Source: Anodontia alba (Eukaryota > Mollusca > Bivalvia > Lucinida > Lucinidae). Taken from it: 64,000 nt of DNA. Positions 43,221 to 54,512 of the stretch are shown here, one piece after another. Below the pieces are notes generated by a model that was not told the DNA's origin, did no database searches, and worked only from the letters and a program-made list of their open reading frames with translations. The position numbers and the translations under genes are program-made. Each line of letters opens with the position of its first letter. The stretch's first letter is position 1. The stretch lies in the NCBI GenBank assembly GCA_964016985.1, contig OZ024826.1:58480235-58544234 (forward strand), read 5' to 3'.

Positions 43221-44090
43221 CTAGAATTAACAAATAAACAATATTAAACATTATATAAGATTATATTTCAATGTATCTAAGGGGGCAGACGTGTACAAAA
43301 AATAGATTCTAAAAGAAATCACAACTGAAAACATCTGAAGTGTCAAGTTTGCTGCCTGACTTGCTAGGCCAATTATGCCTCATCAGTGACCTTCATGTAA
43401 TTTTTCAAAACTCCGAAATGGGCTCAACGAATCAACAGTCTAGTAAAAAGGGAATGAATTCACTTCAGGAAAAGGGAGGTAATCTGCAAAAATTGCTTTG
43501 TCTCCTTCTAAAACGACATATTTTAAATGAACTCGATGAAACCAAACCCACATATAGGTATTATTGTTTAATACCGAAAATTACGAGAACCACTAAAAAT
43601 CAAGTTTGCATTTGAATATATTCTTGGATGACCCTCGCATAACTCGTTAAATACTCATTAAAGCACGCGTTAGTCGCATTATAAATAATCCGTGGGCAAA
43701 TGAAGTTGTTTCTCTTCTTTGCATTTGAAAAGCGATAGGTCTACAGAAGAGCACTCGGAAAATGTTCGGCCTAATATTTTGTTGCGCTGGCATTTAATGT
43801 CTTATTTTCAAATTAGTCGAATGATGTATTAAGTTTCACATTTTACTGAAAATTATTTCACTGAAAGTTTGTTTAAGAAAATCAGTTATAAATGGTATGA
43901 ATGAGATAAAAGTGTGTCTCCAATAAGAGGCATCACCGCTTATTTTAATTTGGACAAACGTAGTACGGATGCATTCAAGGTGCACGTATTCTGAACTGGA
44001 AGAATGAAGTTATGCACTTGTTATTATGAACTTTGCATCAAATTAAATATTTTAAACAAGCTGTTGTTCATTGCTCTCAAGGGTCATTCC
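43221..44090. other. Intron sequence, no recognised feature
   Basis: No repeat or exon supported. A family F fragment (CACAACAGCTGGTGTTAATA, AAACGTCTCCCTATACTTCA) lies at 44095-44230. Confidence 0.5.
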
Positions 44091-44864
44091 TTTTAGAATC
44101 TATTCATTTTCACAACAGCTGGTGTTAATACCTTGTGGTGACCGTAAAACGTCTCCCTATACTTCACTATAGTGTTATTTATATTTTGGTACTTTGTGAT
44201 CATCAAGCACATTGCGGGATTTTTAAAAATTTACATGAGGGTCATCAATGAAAACTTATTGTCTGACTTATTGTCTGACACTAGATAGTCTGGCTCAGAA
44301 AACATGAAAATGTTCGTATTCCTTAACTCTGTATCATACTTATCTTAAATACTACTTGATTAGGTGACTAAGATATAATGAAATGGCAAATAGTTCAGAC
44401 CGTAAATATTATTGAAATGTAATTTTAATGATCGTAATTGAATTAAGGTAAACTGAACACAGACGCCACATGAATTTTCGCATATCTTAAACTTCGTTAA
44501 CATAGACATCTCACCACACAAGTTTTTTCTTGAATGAAATGCAAAGAAAACATCAGTTGTAACTGCACAGTATAATTATTTTAGCTATTCAGTTTCTTTG
44601 AACTTATGTGAAACACAATGATGTCAAATTGTTTCATTACCTCTTTATTTTTGTGTTACAGACAATAATAAATACAATCAAAATTATAAAACGAAGCTGT
44701 AAAATAGAAACATTTCATTTAGAATATGATATTTGAGTCTCCTAATTGAATCAGTGGTCATTCTGGACAATCAAGACATTTATAATTATTTCTGTTACCC
44801 AAACTGGACCGCCGACAACGCAATGACATTTCGATGTGGCAATCACTGCTGATAATTTCCGAGT

Positions 44865-44925
44865 TAGCATTCTGCTTAAATCTATATCGGACCGTTATCA
44901 GCCCGACAGGAATGCTGTTGTAATT
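44865..44925. repeat. Half of a family G palindrome
   Basis: GTTAGCATTCTGCTTAAATC then TATCGGACCGTTATCAGCCC matches the left arm of the palindrome at 18779-18887. The right arm is absent. Confidence 0.6.
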
Positions 44926-45048
44926 TATGTTGGTATGGTGATATTTTGAGTAGTTCCGCTCTAACCATACTAGTATGATATTGCAAAATAATTGCTGCAG
45001 ACATAATTTAATTGAAAACCTACAATATATGTTTTCTAGGATTATCAT

Positions 45049-45050
45049 TA

Positions 45051-45093
<43 letters not shown>

Positions 45094-45094
45094 C
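45049..45094. repeat. (ATT)n microsatellite
   Basis: Nearly pure ATT array. Confidence 0.95.
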
Positions 45095-45347
45095 TTTGCT
45101 GACTGTACATACATACCAGAATCGACAAACGAAAACAGCAGAAACAAAATTAAGAAAAATCGTCTTTTCGATAGCCTTGCAGACATGAATGCGAAACAGC
45201 GAACGCTACATTGACTATTTTAATTAACATAAATCATCCTAGGATTGTAGAAATCTGTATTTACAACGGTTGACGGTAACCCTACTCCATTATTTCTTTA
45301 TTATAATAAACATGTTCAATTAAAATCAGCGTTTTGAAACACTCTGA

Positions 45348-45592
45348 GCCGTAAGATGAGAAAACGTACCTTCTGATATGTGCGCCCAGCGTAGACTCAA
45401 ATCAGACTGCGCATCCGCGCAGTCTGATCAGAGTTTTCGTTATCCGCATGAAGAAACTTTGCATCCTTGGCAATCCAAAATGCGATCTGTGAAGATCCCG
45501 ATCAGATTCTGCGCTTGCGCAGTTCGATCTGAATTTTCGATGGGTGCAGATGTCCAAAGGTATATTTTCTGACTTTGCGGGCTCGCTCTTAT
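45348..45592. mobile_element. Family C MITE, well preserved
   Basis: TGAGCCGTAAGATGAGAAAA start; perfect inner hairpin AGACTGCGCATCCGCGCAGT; second inner hairpin CTGCGCTTGCGCAG; end TTGCGGGCTCG. Confidence 0.85.
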
Positions 45593-46031
45593 CTTTAAAT
45601 CTTTTATTTAGATAATTTAAGCACGACTCTGACAACAGTAGTCGCTTTTATATTTGATTTATTTATCGGGGTCCATTATGTCACCTTGTTTATATATTTT
45701 AATATACTTAATTATATAGTTTATTTTAAAATACGAACATTGTAATCCTTTTAGCGATAAGACGGTAGAAACTTTTGACACTATAAGTTTTATAAGGACT
45801 ACATCATCTATAAACTGGCTTAGATATGCCTCACAGACGGTAATTCACATAAAACATGAATTACATTGAAGGGGACTAGATGGTTTTCCGTTATGTTTCT
45901 CAAGGGAGACAACTTTTATGACTCCAGAGTGGTTTCCTTTGTAGTAAGTCCCTTCTTTCCTTTGTACCAAGTCCCTTCTTTCAACTCAAAAACAAAACAT
46001 TTGCTCCCAAGGGGATCATATGTTTTTCTCT

Positions 46032-46335
46032 TTACCAAAATACGCCTAATCAAATATACTGACAATTTTACTACCAAAAAAAAAAAAAAAAATAAATAAA
46101 TAAATAGATAAAACCTCTCAGATAAAAAGTTCTGATATTTTTCATATTTCTTTTGAAAACACAGATTGTCGGTACACGTTAGAACCACCTCGGCAAGGAT
46201 GTCCTAACGCGTACCCACAATCTATGTTTTTGAACAGAAATAAGAAAAACTAATATATACCCCTGTAAATCCCAGTTTTATATATAAAAGTGGGGTTTAA
46301 AGGGGTCAAAATTATATAGGTATGTTTTCGTGATG
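46032..46335. mobile_element. Family D MITE, copy 11
   Basis: ACCAAAATACGCCTAATC start, A-rich insertion, decayed hairpin (GTTAGAACCACCTCGGC), end GTTTTCGTGATG. The span 45593-46031 holds nothing else. Confidence 0.75.
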
Positions 46336-46739
46336 TTTTAGAGTGGACCCCTTTACAAAAGTGTGGCAAAACAATTTTGATAGTTGTCTGTCCTAATTGG
46401 TCATCCTCTTAAATCGGTTAGCGCTTTTAGAAACTACATCCTCTCTGCAATAACTTAGAGCTCCCACAAAGATCTCAACCACATGCCAAATATACATATG
46501 GTAGAATATGGTGGAAAGCTGCATTATCTGTAGATGCGACCCATCAAACAATTTAACATAAAATAATAAAAGAAAGGCATCATACCCAGAAAATGCTATA
46601 ATCACGAAGCACGGTCTTCTCAAGCCAGAAAAAGAAGGACAGATGAGGAAGAAGCAATTACAAAACAAACGCCAGACATGAACCACCGACGCATTTGTGC
46701 TGGCTGCTTTTAGTTCTTAAATATAACTATTTACACAAC

Positions 46740-46912
46740 AGAAAATATCAATAACTGTATAATAAAAAATACACTGCACTACTATTGGGGAACACAGTCA
46801 CGCATTGAAATAACAAAGGACGTAAGATTGCGAGCGTCCTTTGATATTCCAACCTGGGGCAATAAGCACCAATGTCAGTGCAATAACACATTTATTATAT
46901 AGCTATAAAGAC
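46740..46912. mobile_element. Family Q element, copy 2 (partial)
   Basis: GGGGCAATAAGCACC, CAGTGCAATAACACATTTAT and TATATAGCTATAAAG match one side of family Q; the small hairpin AAAGGACGTAAG / CGTCCTTTG is in the centre. Confidence 0.5.
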
Positions 46913-47067
46913 TTTACGCCCTTTTCAGTTGTTTGTAGCCTCAAAACTTCAGTCTTTACAAATGTGTCACAAATTTTGCCACGACATCACTGCCCTAAGA
47001 CGCCATCAAAAACAACGTCATGTAATGGTAACATTCTAAGAAAGCGTGCAATATCAAGTAAGCGTGT

Positions 47068-47815
47068 CGATATCAAGATGCCACGCCCAAATAACTTTCA
47101 GCCAATCAGATTACTTTATCCACGTTGTTCATGCAAATTTACATACTAGATTACGAACAGTGCAGATCCAGATCAGTTGGCTTCTTCAGCTGATGTGGAT
47201 CTACACTGGTAGCAAAGTCAGGTTATATCCGGGTTCAGCAGGACTACTGTGCTTTCGACATCTTTCGGAAAGTCGTTTTTTGCTTGGTGTTTTATACACA
47301 AGAAGTAAATTAGCAAACTTTTGTCATGATTCAATGCAAAACTATTTGTCGTAACTACCTATGCGCATTTTTTTTATTCTAGTCATTGGTTTTGAAAAAC
47401 AATCAAATATTTTCATTTTTTCCTATAGTAAAAATGATTGCAAATTATGCAGAAATCTGTAGGGTAGGTAAATTGGAGGCAGATTTTCAACAAGTTCCGC
47501 TTGTTCAACTTTTTCTGAAATTTTCACAATATTGTAGTGAAACATCCATTATTCAAATTCAGCAAAGAAAACTAAAACATTTTATTGAGACAAAAATTCA
47601 AAAAAATCACTTTACCATAGAAATTGCATAGGTCAGACCAACGTTTGGCTGTAAATTTAATTTTAGGGTAAATATTTAAGAACAAAACACAGAAACAGAA
47701 AAGACAAATAGTTTCTGATAAGATATGGTCAATCAGAACAAAGTATTTTCATTTGAAATAAAACGCGAAACAACGAACGTCTTTCCAAGTGATGTCGAAA
47801 GGACAGCAGGGTTAA
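47068..47815. mobile_element. Family B MITE with a family S element inserted in its right end
   Basis: The B body (CCACGCCCAAATAACTTTCA, GCAGATCCAGATCAGTTGG, ATCCGGGTTCAGCAGGAC) is followed at about 47248 by a full S element, after which GCAGGGTTAA completes the B end. Confidence 0.65.
47248..47805. mobile_element. Family S element, full length, inverted
   Basis: Ends CTGTGCTTTCGACATCTTTC and GATGTCGAAAGGACAG; internal blocks (GCGGAACTTG complement, TAGGTCAGACCAACG) lie in the reverse order of the 26.5 kb copy. Confidence 0.75.
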
Positions 47816-47960
47816 TCATGTATGACACGGGCCGCTCAATGCAGAGAAGTCTGATCAGGACCTTCACTATCCGCTTAATAAATCATTAGGTACTGTAGAA
47901 CATAACACAGTATAGCAAAGTTCCTGATCAGACTATACATATATATCCGCTAGCTGATCT

Positions 47961-48188
47961 GGGCCCAGTTGTTCAAAGCATCGTTAGCTTAACGAGCTCG
48001 TTAGTGGTCAAAATGTTAACTGCTCTAGTAAGTACATTATCTAATTCACAGTTTTTTTTGCTGATTTTTTCAGCAACAAAAACAACTGATTTTTTCAGCA
48101 AAAATACTAGCATTTATGCCATATTTAATGATAAAAGTTTTAACGATACGTTAACGAACGACATCGTTAGTTTCGAACAACTGGGCCC
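47961..48188. mobile_element. Family I MITE, copy 2
   Basis: GGGCCCAGTTGTTCAAAGCA and GAACAACTGGGCCC ends; opposite orientation to copy 1. Confidence 0.85.
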
Positions 48189-48511
48189 TGGACCTGGATT
48201 TTACTGTTTACATTTACCCCGAAGACGCCTTTAATCACGTCGCGGCTCATAACATAGTCACGAATTTCATGTTTTTCGAGTCGAGACTACTTAAAACACA
48301 AAATTGTTAACAGAGGTGGTAACCTGCTAATATCAGTGTTTACTTCGATAATATTTTTTTATCAACGCGGGTATTATCCCCAGTCAGTGACTTTAATTAT
48401 TGGAATGCACTTCTAACAGCTAAATGCCTTAAATCGGATATCGGTACTGTAACTGACGTAGTTTATTAAATGATTGTTTAATTAATTTTGAATTAGTTTT
48501 CAAAGATAACA

Positions 48512-48760
48512 ATGGCTTCAAAACACTTCCCCAAAACGTCTATCGGACCACAAATTTTATGGCGCATTAGTATATATAAATTCACAAAGAATTTTGGCAA
48601 TACTGCTATTTTGAAACAATTAAAAAGATTGTATTATAACACATTAGCACGCCCGGTTGTTAATTCTGTTTCCTCCGCTCTTCAAAAGCAAAATTCTAAG
48701 TGGGACCTCAAACTGAATGACAGATTCTTCCTCTGTATGTTGCAGACGGTTGGCGCCTGA
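48512..48760 (+). other. Unrecognised 82-residue ORF
   Basis: Opens with ACAATGGCT context and reads MASKHFPKTSIGPQILWRIS, ending CMLQTVGA. Basic N-terminus, no repeat nearby. It lies antisense inside a CNBD2-like intron. No family recognised and no codon or splice evidence; it could be a small intronless gene or chance. Confidence 0.25.
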
Positions 48761-48792
48761 CTACCGATGTTTGTGATCAGGCGCACATAGTC

Positions 48793-49152
48793 CTAACATT
48801 GCTCAAGCCTGTTTTTATTCTCTCTGGCTTTGGATAGCCACAGACCGCTCAGTTTTGTTTCGTCATAGCAGATGTGGAGATATGTGTTGTACTTTGATGT
48901 CTCACTGATGAACTTGAGGACCCCAACCCGGAGCAAGTACGTATTTTTAATGTAGAGCAAGTACGTATTTGTAATGTGGAGCTGCATCAGAGTTAATAGC
49001 GAGGTTTTGCGAAAGTAAAACAAACTTAACTTTTTCCTGGCAATTATTGTCCGTTCCAAGGCAGATATGTCGATGCGGATCCTTTCCGCTGTAATGCTAG
49101 CACTTCGGACATCCGAAGTTTTCAGACTATAAGCTTTCTTGTTCTGGAGCAA
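48793..49152 (-). other. Unrecognised ORF, possible retroelement fragment
   Basis: 119-residue frame; contains a 21-bp tandem duplication (GAGCAAGTACGTATTTxTAA twice, at 48930 and 48956). The phrase VGVLKFISETSKYNTYLHI is not assigned to a family. Confidence 0.2.
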
Positions 49153-49241
49153 GCATTGTGGTCACTTTCAATGGCAGCGCATGTTGTTTTCTGTTTTCTG
49201 TTTTCTTTTCTTTTTTTTTTTCTTGACTCATTTTTGACCCT

Positions 49242-49440
49242 GTGAAAACCATTTATGCCTAGCGTCCCATAAAATGACCATTGGCAAATAGTGAAGACCT
49301 AGATCAGACGCCACAGAACGTGGCGTCTGATCATGTTCTACACTGTTTGCATTAAATATAGAAATTGACACTCCCTTGGTAAGAAATGGGCCTATCCAAA
49401 GAGGTGAGGTGAAAGAGTCAACTGGGCATAAATGGGTTAA
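49242..49440. mobile_element. Family N MITE, copy 1 (piggyBac-like)
   Basis: CCATTTATGCCTAGCG left (TTAA lost) and CTGGGCATAAATGGGTTAA right; hairpin ATCAGACGCCACAGAACG / CGTGGCGTCTGATC flanked by GCAAATAGTG and CACTGTTTGC. Confidence 0.75.
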
Positions 49441-49659
49441 CCCATTTAAGACTATTGTCCCATTAAAGGGACATTGGCAAACAGTGTAGATCAGACGCCA
49501 CAGAACACGTCGTCAGATCAGAGACTACACTGTTTGCATCAAAAACAGGAACTTCTACAGAACATGGTATGAATAAAACTAACCAGACACCCCTTATTTT
49601 GGAAATGAACTGGTCCAAAGATTTGAGGTAGAAGAATCCACTTGGCATGAAGGGATTAA
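49437..49659. mobile_element. Family N MITE, copy 2, end-to-end with copy 1
   Basis: Shares the central TTAA with copy 1: TTAACCCATTTAAGACTATTG to GGCATGAAGGGATTAA. Core TGGCAAACAGTGTAGATCAG / GACTACACTGTTTGC. Confidence 0.75.
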
Positions 49660-49984
49660 TGTCTGGAGTTTCTGCAGGAGGTAATGATAAGGTTTCACGA
49701 GAATAAAACTGAACTGGTTTAAATTATTATCATTTATTCATTTATTCTGGTTACCGTTTCTTTGTTCGTATGTTGGTTATTGCAGCTGTGTTGTTTTTGT
49801 CATTGTTTGTTCCAGGAAGGAGAAAAGTCTCCCCGTACATTCATTTAATGGTGTTATTATTTAAAGTGCCAGAGTTTGCACTTTACAATCACCTTTCGTA
49901 TTCCTCTTTCTTATGATTCTTATTTATACCTCATTAAGGTTCGATATTTACCGGTGTTCGTATCCCGTTTATAACAATTTCTTA

Positions 49985-50290
49985 CTTTACTTTACTGACG
50001 TTCTAAGGCGGCGGTGTTAGTCTTACTCTTTGTTGCTTTGTGGTTTATTCTACGAGGCGATTTGCTTTAAGTCTTACCTTGTGTCATTTTTTTTCTTGTG
50101 TTTTTCAGTCCTTTTAGCATTGCGATTACCTCGCTTGGGGAAGAGAGAGAGCTAACCTTACTGCTTTTCGTACGTTTGTTCGATTTGTGCTTGTTTGGAT
50201 TTGTCGGTTTCCTCTTCCTCTTGGTGTCTGGGAAAGGCTGCGGTTTGTAATTGTGGCACTCCCTGGACTTTTCTCTTACCTTTCTTATGT
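49985..50290 (-). repeat. Family O lysine-rich ORF repeat, copy 3
   Basis: Frame includes RKVREKSRECHNYKPQPFPD, KPTNPNKHKSNKRTKSSK and KNTRKKMTQGKT. The upstream part carries the INHKATKSKTN segment seen in copy 2 in another frame. From 50291 to 50945 nothing is supported. Confidence 0.65.
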
Positions 50291-50949
50291 ATGATTTGTA
50301 CAGTATTTTGACCAGGGATAGGGACAAACAAAATGCAGGGACAAAATTTGCATCATTACTGAAAGTTTTTTTTTTAATTCAATCATTTTTATAATTTTCG
50401 TAAAATCATTTTCAGCTGTTTTTTCATAGATTTAGTTTCGTAATTCTGAAATGTATGTAGCCAAGCAACCAAGCTCATCAATCCCGCAGGACTCATGTTT
50501 CATCTTAACTGAAGTCTTAACATACTTCGGCAATATACTGTAACTGTAAGTTTCTTACACTTTAATATACATTCGAAATTAACTTTCCAATTTTCCCCAT
50601 AGAGCGATTATAGAGAAACATATTTAACCTTTTTAACGTCCAAAGACATCATATGATCGCACCCGGTAAAACCTCTCATTCCTAATGCTATATAACAAAA
50701 TTCAATCTTAAACCTTTCTTGGTTCTCGGTAAAATGATTTTACCATATATGGGCACTCTCGGTAATGGACCGCGACGTTTTGTCCAAACACTTCACTTCC
50801 GCTTAGATGCTGCTCATGAAACGATTCAAATCGGTCCAGCGGCATTAGAAAAGTCTCTTATTCGACGTACATAAATAAAAATTATATGCCATCCAGAGCT
50901 AAATCACACATTTGTTACCTTTATCTCATATCGTACAGTAGATCGGGTA

Positions 50950-51012
50950 ACTAAAAAAATAAAAAAATAAAAAATAAAAAAAAAAAAATAAAAAAATAAA
51001 AAAATAAAAAAC
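50950..51012. repeat. (AAAAAAT)n tract
   Basis: A-rich array with T every 5-8 bases; a family E remnant (GACCCCTTTTCAGAAGAGAG) follows at 51048-51115. Confidence 0.9.
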
Positions 51013-51186
51013 TTTGGTCAAGCATAGAAACTTCTTTCCATTTAGAATAGACCCCTTTTCAGAAGAGAGGCAAAACAGTTTGATAGAACTATCTCTGTTT
51101 AAAGTGTATTCATTCCCCTTAGATGATGTTTTTACGAAATAATTTTTGTTAAGGAAATAATTAGTAGCTGACAAAAATTGTCTTAC

Positions 51187-51248
51187 CCCAAATTTTTCTC
51201 CTGCTTCTATGTCTGTGGGCTGCTTCTTTCCTTCTGGCTTTTCAACCA
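51187..51248 (-). CDS. CNBD2: CNBD2-like, exon 2 of the window
   Basis: 62 nt: 2 bases finishing Leu, then 20 codons VEKPEGKKQPTDIEAGEKFG. Acceptor GTCTTACAG, donor GGG|GTAAGA. This is the loop and strand leading to the first phosphate-binding cassette (GEKFG|E). It follows exon 1 after an 11.6-kb intron. Confidence 0.8.
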
Positions 51249-51544
51249 CTGTAAGACACAATACATCAATTAGAAAGTCACAAGCAGACAAAGTCGCTGA
51301 CCTTGTACCTAAGTTGAACCTACAACTAATTGCCTACATTAAATCAAGTTAGTCATATGCTTTGTGTTCTAAATTAGTAAGTGTATCCACCCGTTCAAGT
51401 ATTTCATTTATAGAGCAATGTATACAAGGTAATTAGGACCGCTTTAGAAAAAATAAACGTTTTCCTATATGTAAATATCACATCACATGTACCACATCTG
51501 TACATGCGAGCAATCTGGCCATTCGCAGTTTTCAGGAACAAACT

Positions 51545-51886
51545 TGTGTTTGTTTTATTTGTTTCTTTTATTCGGGTTTTACGTCACGTTCAACAATCTT
51601 TCAGTCATATCCCAGTGGAAACTGGATGAGGCAGGGAACTCAATACTCAATTTTAGAGTGCTCACGGAAATAGCACTCCCCAGACACATGACATGATATT
51701 CCACATTATACTGACACCGGGCTGACTAGTTCGGATCTCTAGCGCCACTGTCTTGATGCTGGGCGCCAGGCAAAAGAGCACCGAATACCACTTTTAATGT
51801 CTCTGGTATGACTCGGCCGGGAATAGAACCCACAACATCCCGGTCACAGAGCGGACGCACTGTCAACGGAGCCACTGTGCGGACCT
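51545..51886 (-). mobile_element. tRNA-derived SINE (V-SINE-like)
   Basis: Minus-strand head with AGTGGCTCCGTTGACAG and GGGTTCTATTCCC boxes (51800-51886), a body including CAGTTTCCACTGGGATATGA, and tail AACGTGACGTAAAACCCG followed by A-rich sequence. Confidence 0.75.
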
Positions 51887-52079
51887 GAACAATTTGTAGT
51901 GTTCTACAGATTAGAAATGCTCTTACAACACTATGAAACATGCCCGCTGGCTAGGATCCTTGTAATTCGCTTAATATGAAAAGATGCTCTCCCATAGATG
52001 AATCGATAGGTCTTAAATAGTACACATGATCAAAACGTAAAGTACTCGTAAGAAAAACTTATCACTTGTAAGAGAAGGA

Positions 52080-52222
52080 GCTAAATCTGTCAAAATAGCT
52101 TTGCCTCCATTTTGATAAGGTGTCAACTATTGGGAGCAAAATCTTGCCTTTCAGAATAGACTCTTTTCAGAACGGAAGTATGTAGGTAAGCAAACAGAAC
52201 ATTTTACAATAATTGTCTCCCT
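52080..52222. repeat. Family E remnant
   Basis: TTGGGAGCAAAATCTTGCCT, AGACTCTTTTCAGAACGGAA and AATTGTCTCCCTTATAAAAT. Confidence 0.5.
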
Positions 52223-52230
52223 TATAAAAT

Positions 52231-52325
52231 GTTAACTATACAGTTGATTTTAAGAACATATCTAAAATCAAACTGTATAATGTTAACTATACAGTTGATT
52301 TTAAGAACATATCTAAAATCAAACT
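52231..52325. repeat. 51-bp tandem duplication of a hairpin
   Basis: Two almost identical units start at GTTAACTATACAGTTGATTT (52231 and 52282). Each unit holds the inverted pair CAGTTGATTTTA / TAAAATCAAACTG. Confidence 0.9.
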
Positions 52326-52531
52326 ATGAATACGATGTCTCTGAAGTATCACGATCACAGAATATGGCCTGCATACTAATGACACCAAAAGAAAGAGTAA
52401 ACAAAACATAACGCACAGCGCACACGTAACAAATTAATTCAACGCAAACAACGCAACTCTGCCCTCTCCATCAAGATGATCACAATGCCAGACAGGACAC
52501 AAAAAAAAACTCAATAACAGAACATTCAATA

Positions 52532-52788
52532 CATAACGAAAACGTACCTATATAATTTTGACCCCCTTAAACCCCACTTTTATACAGTAAAACTTGGGTT
52601 TACAGGGGTATACATTATTTTTCGTAATTCTGCTCAAAAACATAGATTGTGGGTACTCGTTAGAACCGCCTCGCCACAATCTATGTTTTGAGCAGAAATA
52701 TGAAAAATATAAGATTTTTTTTTCTGAAGAATTTCAGTTTTTGGTGGTGAAATTTTTAATATATTTGAATTGGCGTATTTTCGTAATG
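52532..52788. mobile_element. Family D MITE, copy 12 (half hairpin deleted)
   Basis: CATAACGAAAACGTACCTAT to GTATTTTCGTAATG. The centre jumps from TAGAACCGCCTCG straight to CCACAATCTATG, so the second hairpin arm is missing. Confidence 0.85.
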
Positions 52789-52867
52789 AGGACCCAACCA
52801 TTTGAAAGACGTGCAACGAGCAGCAACAAAGCTCAGCAACGAACTAGCAAAAAAAAAAAAAAAAAAT

Positions 52868-52985
52868 AATAATAATAATAATAATGCTAGGGACACAATA
52901 TGTCCCTGCAGAGGGATTTGATTCAAGCACCTAGCACTCCATTTAGGCAACTGAGCTATTGAGGCAAAAAGCGCACCTGGTAGGG
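52868..52985 (-). mobile_element. tRNA-derived SINE with (ATT)n tail
   Basis: Minus strand: TAGCTCAGTTGCC A box, TTGAATCAAATCC B box, then GGGACATATTGTGTCCC hairpin and an ATT-repeat 3' tail (52868-52886). Confidence 0.75.
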
Positions 52986-53032
52986 TATCAATGCATAATT
53001 CCATACGCACCTTAATGCATGCAAATCATGTA

Positions 53033-53449
53033 TTAAACAGACACGATATACATTCTGAACAGAATGCATTCTATGAAGTGTGCTTTGCAGATAATGGTTA
53101 TGAATATTTTTCCTTGTTCGTGTTTCCTTGTTCGTGCGTCGGCGGTTTCATACCTGGCGTTTGTTTTCTTATTGTATATATACTTTATCTCTACTTCTTT
53201 CGGTACTTTGGGAAGGCTTTTCTTTGTGATTCTGACATTTCTTGAGTAACATCTTGGGTATATTGAGTTCGTACTTTTGACGCAAAAAACAGTAAAGAAG
53301 ATGTCCAGAAGAAAAGCCACAATTACAGAACATAGCCAACCAATAACACCAAGTGGAAGAGCAAACAGGCCATAACTGACATGCCAGAAGCAAACGAAAA
53401 GCAAAGTAGCGAGCCCACTTGTACCCAACAAGGTGATCACAATGGTCAA
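53033..53449 (-). other. Unrecognised ORF with three hydrophobic stretches
   Basis: 138-residue frame starting MTIVITLLGTSGLATLLFVC and including GVIGWLCSVIVAFLLDIFFT. Could encode membrane segments, but a second long frame overlaps on the same strand, and parts of the DNA resemble low-copy repeat words, so a real gene is doubtful. Confidence 0.2.
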
Positions 53450-53486
53450 TAAGTAATTTAATCATTGAAACATCACAAAACAAACG

Positions 53487-53695
53487 TTAACCCTTGTCCT
53501 GCTGAACACGGATGTACCCTGCCTTTGCAAACAGTATAGATCTAGATCAGTTGGCTTCTGAGGATGCCAACTGATCTGGATCTGCACTTTTTTCATTACG
53601 TATGTGAATTTGTATCAACAACCTAAATCAAGTAATCTGACTGAAAATTAGAAGTGGGCGCTGCATCTTAATTTATTAAGCATGACAAGGATCAA
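53487..53695. mobile_element. Family B MITE, copy 5 (inverted)
   Basis: TTAACCCTTGTCCTGCTGAA start, GCATGACAAGGATCAA decayed end; TGGCTTCTGAGGATGCCAA centre. From 53700 to 54165 nothing is seen. Confidence 0.8.
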
Positions 53696-54264
53696 ATTAA
53701 ATCACTGTGATGAAACAATGATGAGGCTTGTGGCAATCTTCTTAGGCATTAGCAGATCACAATTAAAGCAAGGTGATCGCAGAACGAACATAGACTGGTA
53801 TCCATCCCTAAATATTGATTGTCGAACAATATTCCATTACACTCAAGGTCGGTTTTGGCCAACTATGCGCTTTGTGATTCAGTTGCTGCATATATAACTG
53901 CATATATAACTTTCCACCGACTTTAGCAAGAGAAACTTCTGTCTATAACATGTAATAGTCATAATCGCTGGACTTATAATTACTATAAAAATTCGATCTC
54001 AACTCATATAACCCCTTCGTGTGCTAGATACCTTACCTTAGATTATAATCTATCGGCGCTAACACTCGTAAATCTCGTAAAACCCGGCGCTATCCACTTC
54101 TATACTGAATTGCTTAACCTTAAGCACTCTCTGTGATTTCAAAAGAAAACAAATTGATATTTTTGTCCTGAAAGGGATGATCTTTCATGCAAACTGTCTG
54201 CTTAGAGACGATTTGCATATGCAATGCGCAATAAGCCTACGTTGGACTGTCTAGAGTTATCAAA

Positions 54265-54512
54265 TGAGTCGCCTCATGACAAAAACCAACAAAATGGATG
54301 TGCGCCCAGCGAGGATTCAGATACGACTGGGCATCCACCTGGTCTGATCAGAGTCTTTGCTGTGCGCTCAATGGCTAGTTAAAGATACAAGCCTTCTTCA
54401 TGCGGACACCGAAGACTCAAATCTGACTGGGCGGATGCCCAGGCTGATCTGAGTCTTCGCTGGGCGCACATGCCATTTTGTCAGTTTTGTCATGGTATGG
54501 CTCAAATGTAGT
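54265..54512. mobile_element. Family C MITE, subfamily with GTCATGACAAAA ends
   Basis: GAGTCGCCTCATGACAAAAA start and TTTTGTCATGGTATGGCTCA end; TGTGCGCCCAGCGAGGATTC and TCTTCGCTGGGCGCACATGC inside. A small J-like hairpin precedes it at 54.18-54.24 kb. Confidence 0.85.

Noticed and set aside
43340..43615. Plus-strand 91-residue ORF
   Set aside because: It overlaps words of dispersed repeats (CCGAAATGGGCTCAACG) and has no other support.
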